Made by a program: the position numbers and the translations under genes
Shown: positions 25,117 to 30,878 of the stretch, piece after piece
Layout of the letters: each line of letters opens with the position of its first letter
Numbering within the stretch: position 1 is the stretch's first letter
From: a virus
Length of the DNA: 33,721 nucleotides
Virus record (IMG/VR): IMGVR_UViG_3300044949_002466
Coordinates: 1 to 33,721 of that record
Direction: 5' to 3' (one strand)
Notes under the pieces: generated by a model
The model's database searches: none
What the model saw: only the letters and a program-made list of their open reading frames with translations
Told to the model about the DNA's origin: nothing

Positions 25117-25215
25117 TTAGGCCTTCCAGCTTTTGACCACCGGCCACGCCATCACGCAGAGCGCGATCACGTACACCGGCAACATCAGCCGCACGATTAG
25201 TTCAATGGTTTGCAT
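25117..25215 (-). CDS. 32-residue membrane peptide
   Basis: ATG 25213-25215 is preceded by AAGGAGG at an ideal five-base spacing, the strongest ribosome-binding site in this stretch. The peptide reads MQTIELIVRLMLPVYVIALC then a short basic end, a single hydrophobic span with few charges. It overlaps the previous gene by 19 bases and stops two bases before the next start. Role unknown; early membrane peptides of phages often modify host physiology. Confidence 0.6.
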   Translation of the reverse strand: MQTIELIVRLMLPVYVIALCVMAWPVVKSWKA

Positions 25216-25415
25216 GCTTGTCCTCCTTGTTTTCTGAGAAGGTCGGCCACGACCTCCTCAAGTCTTTCGATCCGGGCCGTCAGCCCTTGGATTAAAATGT
25301 CCCGCCTAGCATTTAGGAACGCGTCCTGCACACCAGCGCTCCAGCTTTGGGAAAGGTTGATGTTTCCCAGCACCCCTTCCTGTTCCAGGTCCCTGACGTC
25401 AGATGGCTCAATCAT
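25197..25415 (-). CDS. Small coiled-coil early protein, 72 aa
   Basis: MIEPSDVRDLEQEGVLGNIN, then a long helix LIQGLTARIERLEEVVADLL with heptad-like Leu/Val spacing, and a basic Cys-containing tail. ATGA overlap with the preceding gene (25412-25415). It probably dimerises; no known family. Its 3' end overlaps the 32-residue peptide start. Confidence 0.6.
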   Translation of the reverse strand: MIEPSDVRDLEQEGVLGNINLSQSWSAGVQDAFLNARRDILIQGLTARIERLEEVVADLLRKQGGQACKPLN

Positions 25416-25582
25416 CTGCCGGTCTCCACGTGCTTTAGTTTTTTGTAGTACCCGCGGACGCTGTCGTGCGGCTTAAGGCGTTTCTTTTTATCCCGCCGGT
25501 CGATGATCACGTGCACCGCCTTGCCGGTGTCTGCAATTGTCACAAAGCCGGCAAAGGCCAGCAGCTGCTTGGCAAAGCTCAT
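25412..25582 (-). CDS. Small basic early protein, 56 aa
   Basis: ATG 25580-25582 overlaps the upstream stop (ATGA). Sequence MSFAKQLLAFAGFVTIADTG, then VHVIIDRRDKKKRLKPHDSV and a basic C-terminus ending HVETGR. The N-terminus is mildly hydrophobic, the rest is strongly basic, suggestive of nucleic-acid or membrane contact. The ATGA starts on both sides make it a credible gene. Function not recognised. Confidence 0.55.
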   Translation of the reverse strand: MSFAKQLLAFAGFVTIADTGKAVHVIIDRRDKKKRLKPHDSVRGYYKKLKHVETGR

Positions 25583-25782
25583 GCCCCCTCCTCGCGCAGG
25601 TGCTCAAAGTGCTCGTAGCCCACCGGTGCCGGCTCCTCCGGCCGCTTGGCCACCAACTGCCGCAGCTCGTCCGGATCCATGGTTTCCTGTTCATGCCTGG
25701 CCAGATCCGGCGTGGCGTTAAACTTGGCCACCAGGCCGGCAATTAGCTTTTCCACCACCACGTGTTTTTCAGCCTCGCTCAT
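25579..25782 (-). CDS. Small acidic early protein, 67 aa
   Basis: MSEAEKHVVVEKLIAGLVAK starts a helical, then acidic protein (TPDLARHEQETMDPDELRQL, GYEHFEHLREEGA). Both ends overlap neighbours in ATGA form. Function not recognised; high acidity is seen in small phage host-takeover proteins, but this is only a possibility. Confidence 0.6.
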   Translation of the reverse strand: MSEAEKHVVVEKLIAGLVAKFNATPDLARHEQETMDPDELRQLVAKRPEEPAPVGYEHFEHLREEGA

Positions 25783-25931
25783 TTGCGGGCCTCCTCACGG
25801 CAGCGGTTCCAGAACCACACGGCAAAAGACCCCGCAAAAACCAGCAACCCCCAGGCGGCGCCCACCATCAGGGCCCAACCGGTTAGGACCGCCACCATCT
25901 TTGCGACGTCGATGATTACGTCCCAGCTCAT
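25779..25931 (-). CDS. 50-residue membrane protein
   Basis: MSWDVIIDVAKMVAVLTGWA, followed by LMVGAAWGLLVFAGSFAVWFW and a basic RCREEARK tail. Two hydrophobic stretches with an inward positive tail, consistent with a one- or two-pass inner membrane protein. Start overlaps the upstream stop (ATGA), as does the end. It belongs to a chain of five small coupled genes (25117-25931). Confidence 0.6.
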   Translation of the reverse strand: MSWDVIIDVAKMVAVLTGWALMVGAAWGLLVFAGSFAVWFWNRCREEARK

Positions 25932-26188
25932 GCAGCACCTCCTTCTGTTTGATAACCACCCATGGAAATGCTGATTCGGCCCTGGCGGCAGCGTCGTAGG
26001 AGCCAGTCCCCGCTTAAAAAATTAAGGCCAATCGCCTCCCAGAAACGGGGTGCGTCATGCTGAATAAAAGATTCCAGCTCCGGCAACGTCTCCAGCTGGG
26101 CCTTCTCGCAACGGTGCCGGCTGTTGGTTCCGTAGGTAAGCCGATCCAGAAACGCGCGCAGGCAAAGCGCGGCGACAAGGCGGCGCAC
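25928..26188 (-). CDS. First early-operon gene beside attP, 86 aa or longer
   Basis: I place the start at GTG 26188, because upstream codons run through the integrase arm sites and the tRNA fragment. A GTG at 26332 would give a 134-residue protein crossing attP. The sequence contains MRRLVAALCLRAFLDRLTYG, a helical stretch, then FIQHDAPRFWEAIGLNFLSG. No family recognised. If the long version is real, integration would replace its N-terminus. Confidence 0.5.
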   Translation of the reverse strand: MRRLVAALCLRAFLDRLTYGTNSRHRCEKAQLETLPELESFIQHDAPRFWEAIGLNFLSGDWLLRRCRQGRISISMGGYQTEGGAA

Positions 26189-26207
26189 GCCTTTGTCGTG
26201 AAGTTGC

Positions 26208-26375
26208 TTTGCTACGTTTTTGCTACGCTCACCACTTAAGTCGTTGGTGGATAAAGATCGGACGGGGTGGGATTTGAACCCACGGCGACCAGCTACAGTG
26301 TATTTGTTTAAGATTAACTCTGACGGCTTCACTTAATTTCTTGGTGTTTTTGGCCAATTTGCTACGTTTGCTACG
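26208..26375. other. Candidate attP: tRNA 3' end flanked by arm-type repeats
   Basis: TTTGCTACG occurs at 26208-26216, 26219-26227, 26358-26366 and 26367-26375 in the same orientation. These paired repeats flank the tRNA-like core at 26259-26283, as expected for integrase arm sites around a core. An inverted copy lies at 26543-26551 inside int. The right pair also lies just upstream of the int ATG, so it may overlap the int promoter and couple integration to int control. Confidence 0.75.
26259..26283 (-). other. tRNA 3'-end fragment, likely integration core
   Basis: On the minus strand, GTGGG-TTCAAAT-CCCAC forms a perfect T arm with a seven-base loop, followed by CCCGTCC-G, an acceptor 3' strand plus discriminator base. 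There is no D arm, no anticodon arm and no 5' acceptor strand, so it is not a working tRNA. Tyrosine-recombinase phages often insert at tRNA 3' ends and restore them. The tRNA identity cannot be read from this part. Confidence 0.8.
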
Positions 26376-26383
26376 GACTCAAA

Positions 26384-27532
26384 ATGGCCACGATTTACAA
26401 AAGAAAAGACAGCGAATGGTACTGGCTGCGGTACAAAACCCCCGAGGGAAAATGGGCCTGCAAAGCGACGCGCTACCGGACGGACAACACGCTGCACCGG
26501 GCCAAGGCCCTGGAGGAGGCCAGCCGGCTTTCTGTTACGGAACGTAGCAAAAAAAGCACGGACACCTCTTGGGTCGATGAACTCTTGGTTCAACACCAGG
26601 TCGCCGACAACACCCGCATCTACTACCGAAACAGCTGGCGCAACCTCTCCCGATTCATGGCGGAGCGCCGGATCCTGCTGGAGGACTTCACCCCGGCCCG
26701 AGCCCTGGACTACATCGCTTGGCGCACCCGCCTGCCCCGCACCAACGGATCCTTCATCGGCCGTAACCAAGCCCTGCAGGACATCAAGCTGCTTAAATGG
26801 ATCCACCGCCAAGGCCGGCTGCTGGGCCACCTCAGCACCATGGCCATGATCGACTTCCGGTCCCGCAAAAGCCCGGTGCAACGCAAGCCGGTCTTCACAG
26901 AGGAGGAGATCGCCCGCGTCCGCCACGCCCTCTCCATCCCGCATGTGCCGGACTGGATGCGCACCAGCTTCGAAATCGCCCTGCACACGGGTTGCCGGCT
27001 GAAAGAAACCCGCATCCCGCTTTCCTGCATCGACCTTAAAACCGGCACGGTCACCTTTCCCGCCCCTAAGGGAGGCACAGGCCGCAGCTACACGATTCCG
27101 ATCCCCGACGGCCTTGTGCCCATGTTCCGCAAGATGAAAGCCACGCCACGCAGCCACACCTTGGAATGGCCGGGCTGCGGAACCAAGGTTTCCAGCTACT
27201 GGCGCCGTTTTTTTAATCTGCTGGGAATGAGAAAGCACAGTTTCCATGGCCTTAGAGCGACGAGGGTAACAAACCTGCGTAAAGCAGGGATTGTTCAAGC
27301 TGTTGCCATGCGACTCGTGAACCATTCTTCGACGCTGGTGCACGACCTGTATCAGCGCCATTCAGTGGAAGATCTGCGGCCCTACGTGAACGCGGGCCTT
27401 CCTGCATCCACGCCTCAAACGCCGCCGGAAACACCAGCCCCCGCACCATGGGAAAGCCCGGCTGGAAAGACAGCTGACGGGCCCGATTGTACGCGATTCC
27501 GTACGCAGCCGACAGCTCGCGCAGGTTCATAA
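26384..27532 (+). CDS. Tyrosine recombinase integrase
   Basis: 382 residues. All catalytic positions are visible: Arg205 (HTGCRLKET), Lys229 (APKGG), His288-x2-Arg291 (HGLRAT), His314 (VNHSS) and Tyr323 (HDLYQRH). An N-terminal AP2-like start (MATIYKRKDSEWYWLRYKTP) and a SAM-like core-binding domain (about 60-155) precede it. It would integrate and, with a partner factor, excise the phage at attP. The tail beyond 340 is Pro/Thr-rich and disordered. It starts eight bases after the right arm repeat with no Shine-Dalgarno. The 3' end overlaps the minus-strand HTH gene. Confidence 0.93.
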   Translation: MATIYKRKDSEWYWLRYKTPEGKWACKATRYRTDNTLHRAKALEEASRLSVTERSKKSTDTSWVDELLVQHQVADNTRIYYRNSWRNLSRFMAERRILLEDFTPARALDYIAWRTRLPRTNGSFIGRNQALQDIKLLKWIHRQGRLLGHLSTMAMIDFRSRKSPVQRKPVFTEEEIARVRHALSIPHVPDWMRTSFEIALHTGCRLKETRIPLSCIDLKTGTVTFPAPKGGTGRSYTIPIPDGLVPMFRKMKATPRSHTLEWPGCGTKVSSYWRRFFNLLGMRKHSFHGLRATRVTNLRKAGIVQAVAMRLVNHSSTLVHDLYQRHSVEDLRPYVNAGLPASTPQTPPETPAPAPWESPAGKTADGPDCTRFRTQPTARAGS

Positions 27533-27587
27533 GCTCGTTCAACCCGCGCTTGGCGCGAGCGGCCTCCACGTACCTCTCGGGAGTCAT
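27252..27587 (-). CDS. Excisionase-like HTH protein overlapping int in antisense
   Basis: 111 residues. MNLRELSAAYGIAYNRARQL, FPMVRGLVFPAAFEAWMQEG (about residues 20-64) form a MerR/excisionase-type helix-turn-helix. The remainder is low-complexity and basic. ATGA overlap with the small RHH gene. The HTH part lies opposite the disordered tail of integrase, and the disordered tail lies opposite the integrase end containing catalytic Tyr323. It could be the Xis or a regulator of excision. Not certain that the whole frame is translated. Confidence 0.65.
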   Translation of the reverse strand: MTPERYVEAARAKRGLNELMNLRELSAAYGIAYNRARQLSFQPGFPMVRGLVFPAAFEAWMQEGPRSRRAADLPLNGADTGRAPASKNGSRVAWQQLEQSLLYAGLLPSSL

Positions 27588-27745
27588 GGCGCGTCGTCAG
27601 CCTCCTGAATCAGCTTCGCAACCAGCTGCGACAAGCTCAGGTTTTTTTTCTCCGCCAGCTCCCGGCCCAGCTTTTTAATGTGGACGGGCAGATACAAATT
27701 CGTCACCTCCGCGCCGCTGTTCTTCGAGGAGGATTTGACCGGCAT
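27584..27745 (-). CDS. Leftward ribbon-helix-helix regulator, 53 aa
   Basis: ATG at 27743-27745. After a Ser-rich start, VTNLYLPVHIKKLGRELAEK, NLSLSQLVAKLIQEADD match a ribbon-helix-helix (CopG/Arc-type) with strand then two helices. It is a close paralogue of the plus-strand RHH (27857-28066). Lacks a Shine-Dalgarno and would be leaderless if the promoter at 27752-27780 is used. Coupled to the HTH gene by ATGA. I infer the Cro-like partner of a two-RHH switch. Confidence 0.8.
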   Translation of the reverse strand: MPVKSSSKNSGAEVTNLYLPVHIKKLGRELAEKKNLSLSQLVAKLIQEADDAP

Positions 27746-27746
27746 G

Positions 27747-27774
27747 TGCGTGTTCTATGCGCATGAAACACGCA
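27747..27774. promoter_or_regulatory. Near-perfect 28-bp operator palindrome
   Basis: TGCGTGTT (27747-27754), ATGCGCAT (27757-27764) and AACACGCA (27767-27774) form a dyad with only the two-base spacers mismatched. Hexamers at 27747 (TGCGTG), 27758 (TGCGCA) and 27769 (CACGCA) are 11 bp apart, one helical turn, as is usual for RHH dimers binding cooperatively. Confidence 0.75.
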
Positions 27775-27780
27775 TGGCAA
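27752..27780 (-). promoter_or_regulatory. Leftward switch promoter, leaderless
   Basis: -35 TTGCCA (27780-27775) and -10 TAGAAC (27757-27752), with a 17-bp spacer TGCGTGTTTCATGCGCA. Six bases separate the -10 from the ATG, so transcription would start at or near the A of the start codon. Two operator hexamers fill the spacer ends. Confidence 0.6.
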
Positions 27781-27821
27781 GAAAAAAATTCTTTGGGCTG
27801 AACTTTTTTTCCGGCGCGAAT

Positions 27822-27850
27822 TTGACCTGCGCACCTTTTGCGCATAAAAG
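27822..27850 (+). promoter_or_regulatory. Rightward switch promoter with operator in spacer
   Basis: -35 TTGACC (27822-27827), 17-bp spacer TGCGCACCTTTTGCGCA, and -10 TAAAAG (27845-27850). Six bases separate the -10 from ATG 27857, so the mRNA would be leaderless. TGCGCA at 27828 and 27839 are 11 bp apart. An AAAGG at 27847-27851 could serve as a weak ribosome-binding site if the start lies further upstream. Confidence 0.6.
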
Positions 27851-27856
27851 GCTTTG

Positions 27857-28066
27857 ATGGCCAAGCAAGCCACCAACCTGACCCTGCCCGCCGAGGTCAA
27901 AAAGAAAGGCATGGCCCTAGCCAAAAAGGCCGGCATGTCCCTCTCCACCTATGTCGCCCAGCTGCTGATTAAGGAGGCGGCCCGAGAACAGGGTTTTATT
28001 ACCGAGAGCCCTGCATTGTATGCGGCAGGACGGTCACAGGCAAAAACTAGGACAAAGAGGACATGA
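27857..28066 (+). CDS. Rightward ribbon-helix-helix regulator, 69 aa
   Basis: ATG 27857 fits the promoter better than an in-frame TTG three bases earlier. Residues about 5-45 (ATNLTLPAEVKKKGMALAKK, MSLSTYVAQLLIKEAA) form the same RHH fold as the leftward paralogue, with about 17 of 38 aligned positions identical by eye. The C-terminal 25 residues are basic and probably flexible. It starts the only plus-strand operon next to int. I infer the prophage-maintaining repressor. Coupled to the exported protein by ATGA at 28063-28066. Confidence 0.8.
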   Translation: MAKQATNLTLPAEVKKKGMALAKKAGMSLSTYVAQLLIKEAAREQGFITESPALYAAGRSQAKTRTKRT

Positions 28067-28506
28067 AATTTGCGACTGTTTTTACCTTATCTGCCCTAGT
28101 GACCTGTCTTTCCTACGGCCAGACCGTGGCCGATCCCAAGCAAAACGTAGGCGGGGGCGGGTCCTACGCCCGCATCGGCGGCGCAGCCAAAAAAAACCCT
28201 TACAACCTGCTACCTAATATGCTGGCCCTGACCAACGCCCGGGTCGTCAGCATTGCCAAAGACACCGCCGGCCAGCCTTACCTGCAGCTGGAAGAAGCGG
28301 GCCAGACCTACCAGATCCGCAATTTTCCGGAGGGCAAATATCAGGCCGGCCATGCCCTTGGGCCTGTTATTTTGGTCAAAGGAATCAGCCAGACGCGCAC
28401 GGACGGGCGGCGCTCCTACCTGTGGTTTGGAACCAACGCCGTGACCCAAGCGCAGGTTACCCGCCACGAATCCTCAGCCCTTGCCCTTCTTTACCCCTTG
28501 AACTAG
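28063..28506 (+). CDS. Exported protein, lysogenic-conversion candidate, 147 aa
   Basis: MKFATVFTLSALVTCLSYGQ is a signal peptide with a likely cut after the Ala/Gly region near residue 20. The mature part is Gly-rich then beta-like (NARVVSIAKDTAGQPYLQLE, GPVILVKGISQTRTDGRRSYLW), and has no recognised family. It is translated from the same start/stop overlap as the RHH repressor, so it would be made in lysogens. It might alter the envelope, for example by superinfection exclusion, but no motif shows this. Confidence 0.75.
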   Translation: MKFATVFTLSALVTCLSYGQTVADPKQNVGGGGSYARIGGAAKKNPYNLLPNMLALTNARVVSIAKDTAGQPYLQLEEAGQTYQIRNFPEGKYQAGHALGPVILVKGISQTRTDGRRSYLWFGTNAVTQAQVTRHESSALALLYPLN

Positions 28507-28761
28507 CCGGTAGTACGGCCGCGCCCGGATTCCCCGCCCCCACTGCACCCGGAAATCTTTCCGCTCCACCAGCCCCGCCTGCGCCAGCTGCCGGCACTTC
28601 TGCATCCCCACCTCCCGGCACAGGCCCAGCTTTTCCGCAATTTCCTCCGGCGAGTGCCACCCCTTGGGCACACTCTCCGCGCCCACCAGGTTCACCTTTT
28701 CAAAGGCCGCCCGCCAGGCGGCTGCCTCCAGATCCTCCTTACGAAACGCTGACGATTTCAT
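28474..28761 (-). CDS. Small winged-HTH protein at the end of the late block
   Basis: I chose ATG 28761, giving 95 residues. GWHSPEEIAEKLGLCREVGM, KCRQLAQAGLVERKDFRVQW (about 33-73) form a winged helix-turn-helix with wing residues Gly/Arg after it. It overlaps the metallophosphoesterase 3' end by 23 bases and the exported-protein gene tail by 33 bases, convergently. Its position last in the late transcript suggests late control, but no role is proven. Confidence 0.7.
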   Translation of the reverse strand: MKSSAFRKEDLEAAAWRAAFEKVNLVGAESVPKGWHSPEEIAEKLGLCREVGMQKCRQLAQAGLVERKDFRVQWGRGIRARPYYRLVQGVKKGKG

Positions 28762-29539
28762 CCTGCTCCGGCGTCCACACCAGCTCATGCACCTCCGGCA
28801 GCTCCCCGTTGCGACGCCGGCGCCAATCCAGCACCAACGCCGAGGGCCGCGGGATCGCATCCGGCACCACCTTGCGGCCGTACCGGGTCAAAAACTGCCA
28901 CCCGCCCGTCACCCCGATCATCCCCTGCCCGTCCGAAAACCAGCCTCCCGTGTGCCGGTGCCCCCGCAGATACACCCGGGCCGGCTCCTGCCCGCAGCGC
29001 ATGCTGTTGAGCCGCGCGTTCCCCATGGTGATGGAAAGGCTGGTGGCCTCCAGGTAGGCCCGGCTGGTCACCCCGATGTGATGCGTGGCATCCACCAGGC
29101 AGCCTGCCATCCGAAACAGCCACTTGCCCCGCGCCCCGTTGCCCTCCGCCCCCAGCTTTTTGGCGATATAGTGCTCGATCAACCCTGTATGGGCCTCCGT
29201 GCCCAGCGTGACAAAAGTCTTATCCGCCCGCTTGGCCAGCCCGCCCACCGCCTCGATCGCCATGTTGGCGTGGTCCTCGATCGATTGCGTCAGCGATTCG
29301 ATCGACTTGTGGTGGATGCCCTCCGTCAGATCCCCGTTAAGGCACAGGACGTACTTGTCCTTGCCCCGGATCGCCGCAAAGCGGGCCTGCAGATCCGTCC
29401 AACACGCCCAGAGCCACTCCTGGTGCACGTTCCCGCCAAAGGAGATTTTGTTGCCCGTGCGAGTCGTCTGATCGGGTGGCATTAAGCCCACCTCAGATCC
29501 GCAGTGGATGTCGCTCACCACCAATAATAAGCGGGACAT
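28739..29539 (-). CDS. Calcineurin-like metallophosphoesterase, 266 aa
   Basis: Motifs in order: VVSDIHCGS (about 7-15), LNGDLTEG (about 67-74), VTLGTEAHTG (about 108-117, where most family members have GNHE), VDATHHIG, and YLRGHRHTGG (about 201-210), the metal-binding set. It should hydrolyse phosphate esters, perhaps of nucleic acid or nucleotides; the substrate is unknown. The Asn of GNH(D/E) is replaced by Thr. It starts with ATG 29537-29539 downstream of the small 113-residue gene. Confidence 0.85.
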   Translation of the reverse strand: MSRLLLVVSDIHCGSEVGLMPPDQTTRTGNKISFGGNVHQEWLWACWTDLQARFAAIRGKDKYVLCLNGDLTEGIHHKSIESLTQSIEDHANMAIEAVGGLAKRADKTFVTLGTEAHTGLIEHYIAKKLGAEGNGARGKWLFRMAGCLVDATHHIGVTSRAYLEATSLSITMGNARLNSMRCGQEPARVYLRGHRHTGGWFSDGQGMIGVTGGWQFLTRYGRKVVPDAIPRPSALVLDWRRRRNGELPEVHELVWTPEQDEIVSVS

Positions 29540-29564
29540 TTACACGGTCCTGTGTGTCAAAAGG

Positions 29565-29906
29565 TTAGAGGCTGTCGGAAATCTTTGGCAGCCCTTGCAG
29601 AATGGATAAAATTTTCCGGCAGTTTTCCCGGGCCAGACTGGCGCAAAGCGACTCATCCTCGCATCCGGCCAAAGCCAGATCCGCCACGGCAGATAGTTGG
29701 ATTTTTAGGGTGTAGGCATAAGCCACCATGTCCTGAATTTCCGACAAAATCTCAACCCAACACGGCTGCTGATAAAGCAACGTCTGCCCGTGCTCCCAGT
29801 ATCCCTTGCGAAATTTGGCGTCAAAATCTTTCACGAAAGCCTCCTTGATGGCCGCCAAGTGGAGCTCTGCCTCTTTGCGCATCGGAGGTGTAACGCCGGG
29901 CGTCAT
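29565..29906 (-). CDS. Small helical protein, possible MazG-like, 113 aa
   Basis: ATG 29906 forms ATGA with the endolysin stop. KFRKGYWEHGQTLL and WVEILSEIQDMVAYAYTLKI (about residues 30-70) give an E-x-x-D-x-x-x-Y pattern I associate with MazG-like nucleotide pyrophosphatase relatives in phages (from memory, weak). The rest is helical. Without the full E-E-x-x-D metal set, a nucleotide-cleaving activity is unproven. It follows the lysis genes in the late operon. Confidence 0.55.
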   Translation of the reverse strand: MTPGVTPPMRKEAELHLAAIKEAFVKDFDAKFRKGYWEHGQTLLYQQPCWVEILSEIQDMVAYAYTLKIQLSAVADLALAGCEDESLCASLARENCRKILSILQGLPKISDSL

Positions 29907-30487
29907 GGCTTGCGCAGCCCTACCCTACGAACCGGCTTCGTAGCACTTTTGGACACGCGGGTGTTTTGGGGCCAAGGAATTCCGCCAGGGGTGGACTCCA
30001 CCTCCTGCATATACCGGCGGTTGGCCTCCGCCACGCGGGTGCCGATGGATTCACTGGCGGCCAGCTCCCGCCAGTCCTTAAACTCCCCGTCCTCAAAATG
30101 GGGCGTTTCCCAGGATAGCCAGCGCAGGTCGTACTTTTCCGCGCAGTTGCGCATCAGCTGGTAGCCCTTCTCATCCGTCCAGCTGGTCACGTATCCCTGC
30201 CCCGTGCTGGACAGGCCGCACGGCACCGCGTCGATCGCACGGCCGTAGCAGTGAAAACTTTGCGGCACGGGCGTGCCCCGGGCGTTGGTCACCTTGGTGC
30301 CCTTCTTGCTGCGGCCGATCGCATACAGCTCGTCCTGCTCTTTCGGCGTACGGACGCTGCAGTACACCAGCACGGGGATCCGCTTGGCCAGCAGCTCCGC
30401 GTACCACTTGCCCACCCGGTCCCGGAACGTGGGGGCCAGCTTTTCGATGTGGCCGTGGCTGCGGTCAACGATCTGACGCCAGGTCAT
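29903..30487 (-). CDS. M15-type L,D-peptidase endolysin, 194 aa
   Basis: SVRTPKEQDELYAIGRSKKG (about 44-63) then SFHCYGRAIDAV with His79 and Asp86, and ETPHFED with His130: the zinc-binding His/Asp/His set of peptidase M15 (VanY/L-alanyl-D-glutamate type). It would cut peptidoglycan stem peptides at lysis. There is no export signal, so a holin is expected to release it. ATGA overlap with the lipoprotein gene. The C-terminal 40 residues are extra and basic, of unknown use. Confidence 0.88.
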   Translation of the reverse strand: MTWRQIVDRSHGHIEKLAPTFRDRVGKWYAELLAKRIPVLVYCSVRTPKEQDELYAIGRSKKGTKVTNARGTPVPQSFHCYGRAIDAVPCGLSSTGQGYVTSWTDEKGYQLMRNCAEKYDLRWLSWETPHFEDGEFKDWRELAASESIGTRVAEANRRYMQEVESTPGGIPWPQNTRVSKSATKPVRRVGLRKP

Positions 30488-30786
30488 TTGCTTTCTGCCC
30501 GCATCCGCCAGCGGTCTGTTTCAGCCAGGCTTGCAGATAGCGCCTTAAGCGCGGCGACGTAGGCGTCGCGGTAAGCGGCCGGAGCTGGGCCTTCTTTTCT
30601 TTCCGCCTGGTCCCACTGGTAGATGAGCGCCTCGATCGTTTCCGGGCGCGGCGGCGGGCCATCAGTTTGCGGGGCTACCGTGGCGCAGCCGCTAAGAATC
30701 AGCAGGAGGGCGCTTAGTCCACCAAGAATCAATCCGCTGATCCCGCTTTTTGCGCTCCGCCTCGATAATGTGATCCTTGTACTCAA
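30484..30786 (-). CDS. Lipoprotein, outer-membrane spanin candidate
   Basis: No ATG fits; TTG 30786 gives MSTRITLSRRSAKSGISG then a hydrophobic stretch and lipobox LSGC (Cys34), with a positive n-region. TTG 30732 is the alternative. After the Cys comes a Pro-rich stretch (PPPRPETIEALIYQWDQ) and a helix, as in Rz1-like o-spanins. The first part overlaps the i-spanin candidate (30692-30868) in another frame, the usual Rz/Rz1 geometry. Implies an outer membrane in the host. Confidence 0.65.
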   Translation of the reverse strand: MSTRITLSRRSAKSGISGLILGGLSALLLILSGCATVAPQTDGPPPRPETIEALIYQWDQAERKEGPAPAAYRDAYVAALKALSASLAETDRWRMRAESK

Positions 30787-30868
30787 AGCGGGTTTTTCCC
30801 CGGTTCTGCAGCCACCAAAGGACCAAGGCCGCCAGCGTGCCGAGGAGCGTGAGGGCACCGGCAATCAC
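30692..30868 (-). CDS. Inner-membrane spanin-like protein, 58 aa
   Basis: GTG 30868 with GGAGGGGAA just upstream, the best ribosome-binding site here. MIAGALTLLGTLAALVLWWL is a single N-terminal membrane span; QNRGKTRFEYKDHIIEAERK then a charged helix and WWTKRPPADS. The span-plus-charged-helix form and the overlapping lipoprotein point to an Rz-like spanin, although 58 residues is shorter than usual for Rz. A long upstream extension in frame looks like shadow. Confidence 0.6.
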   Translation of the reverse strand: MIAGALTLLGTLAALVLWWLQNRGKTRFEYKDHIIEAERKKRDQRIDSWWTKRPPADS

Positions 30869-30878
30869 TTCCCCTCCC

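Noticed and set aside
26259-26340. Complete tRNA gene
   Set aside because: Only a T arm and acceptor 3' strand are present; no anticodon or D arm and no 5' acceptor strand.
26333-27361. 342-codon minus frame opposite integrase
   Set aside because: No start context or family pattern; integrase catalytic residues fix the plus frame. Only 27252-27587 has an HTH and a coupled start.
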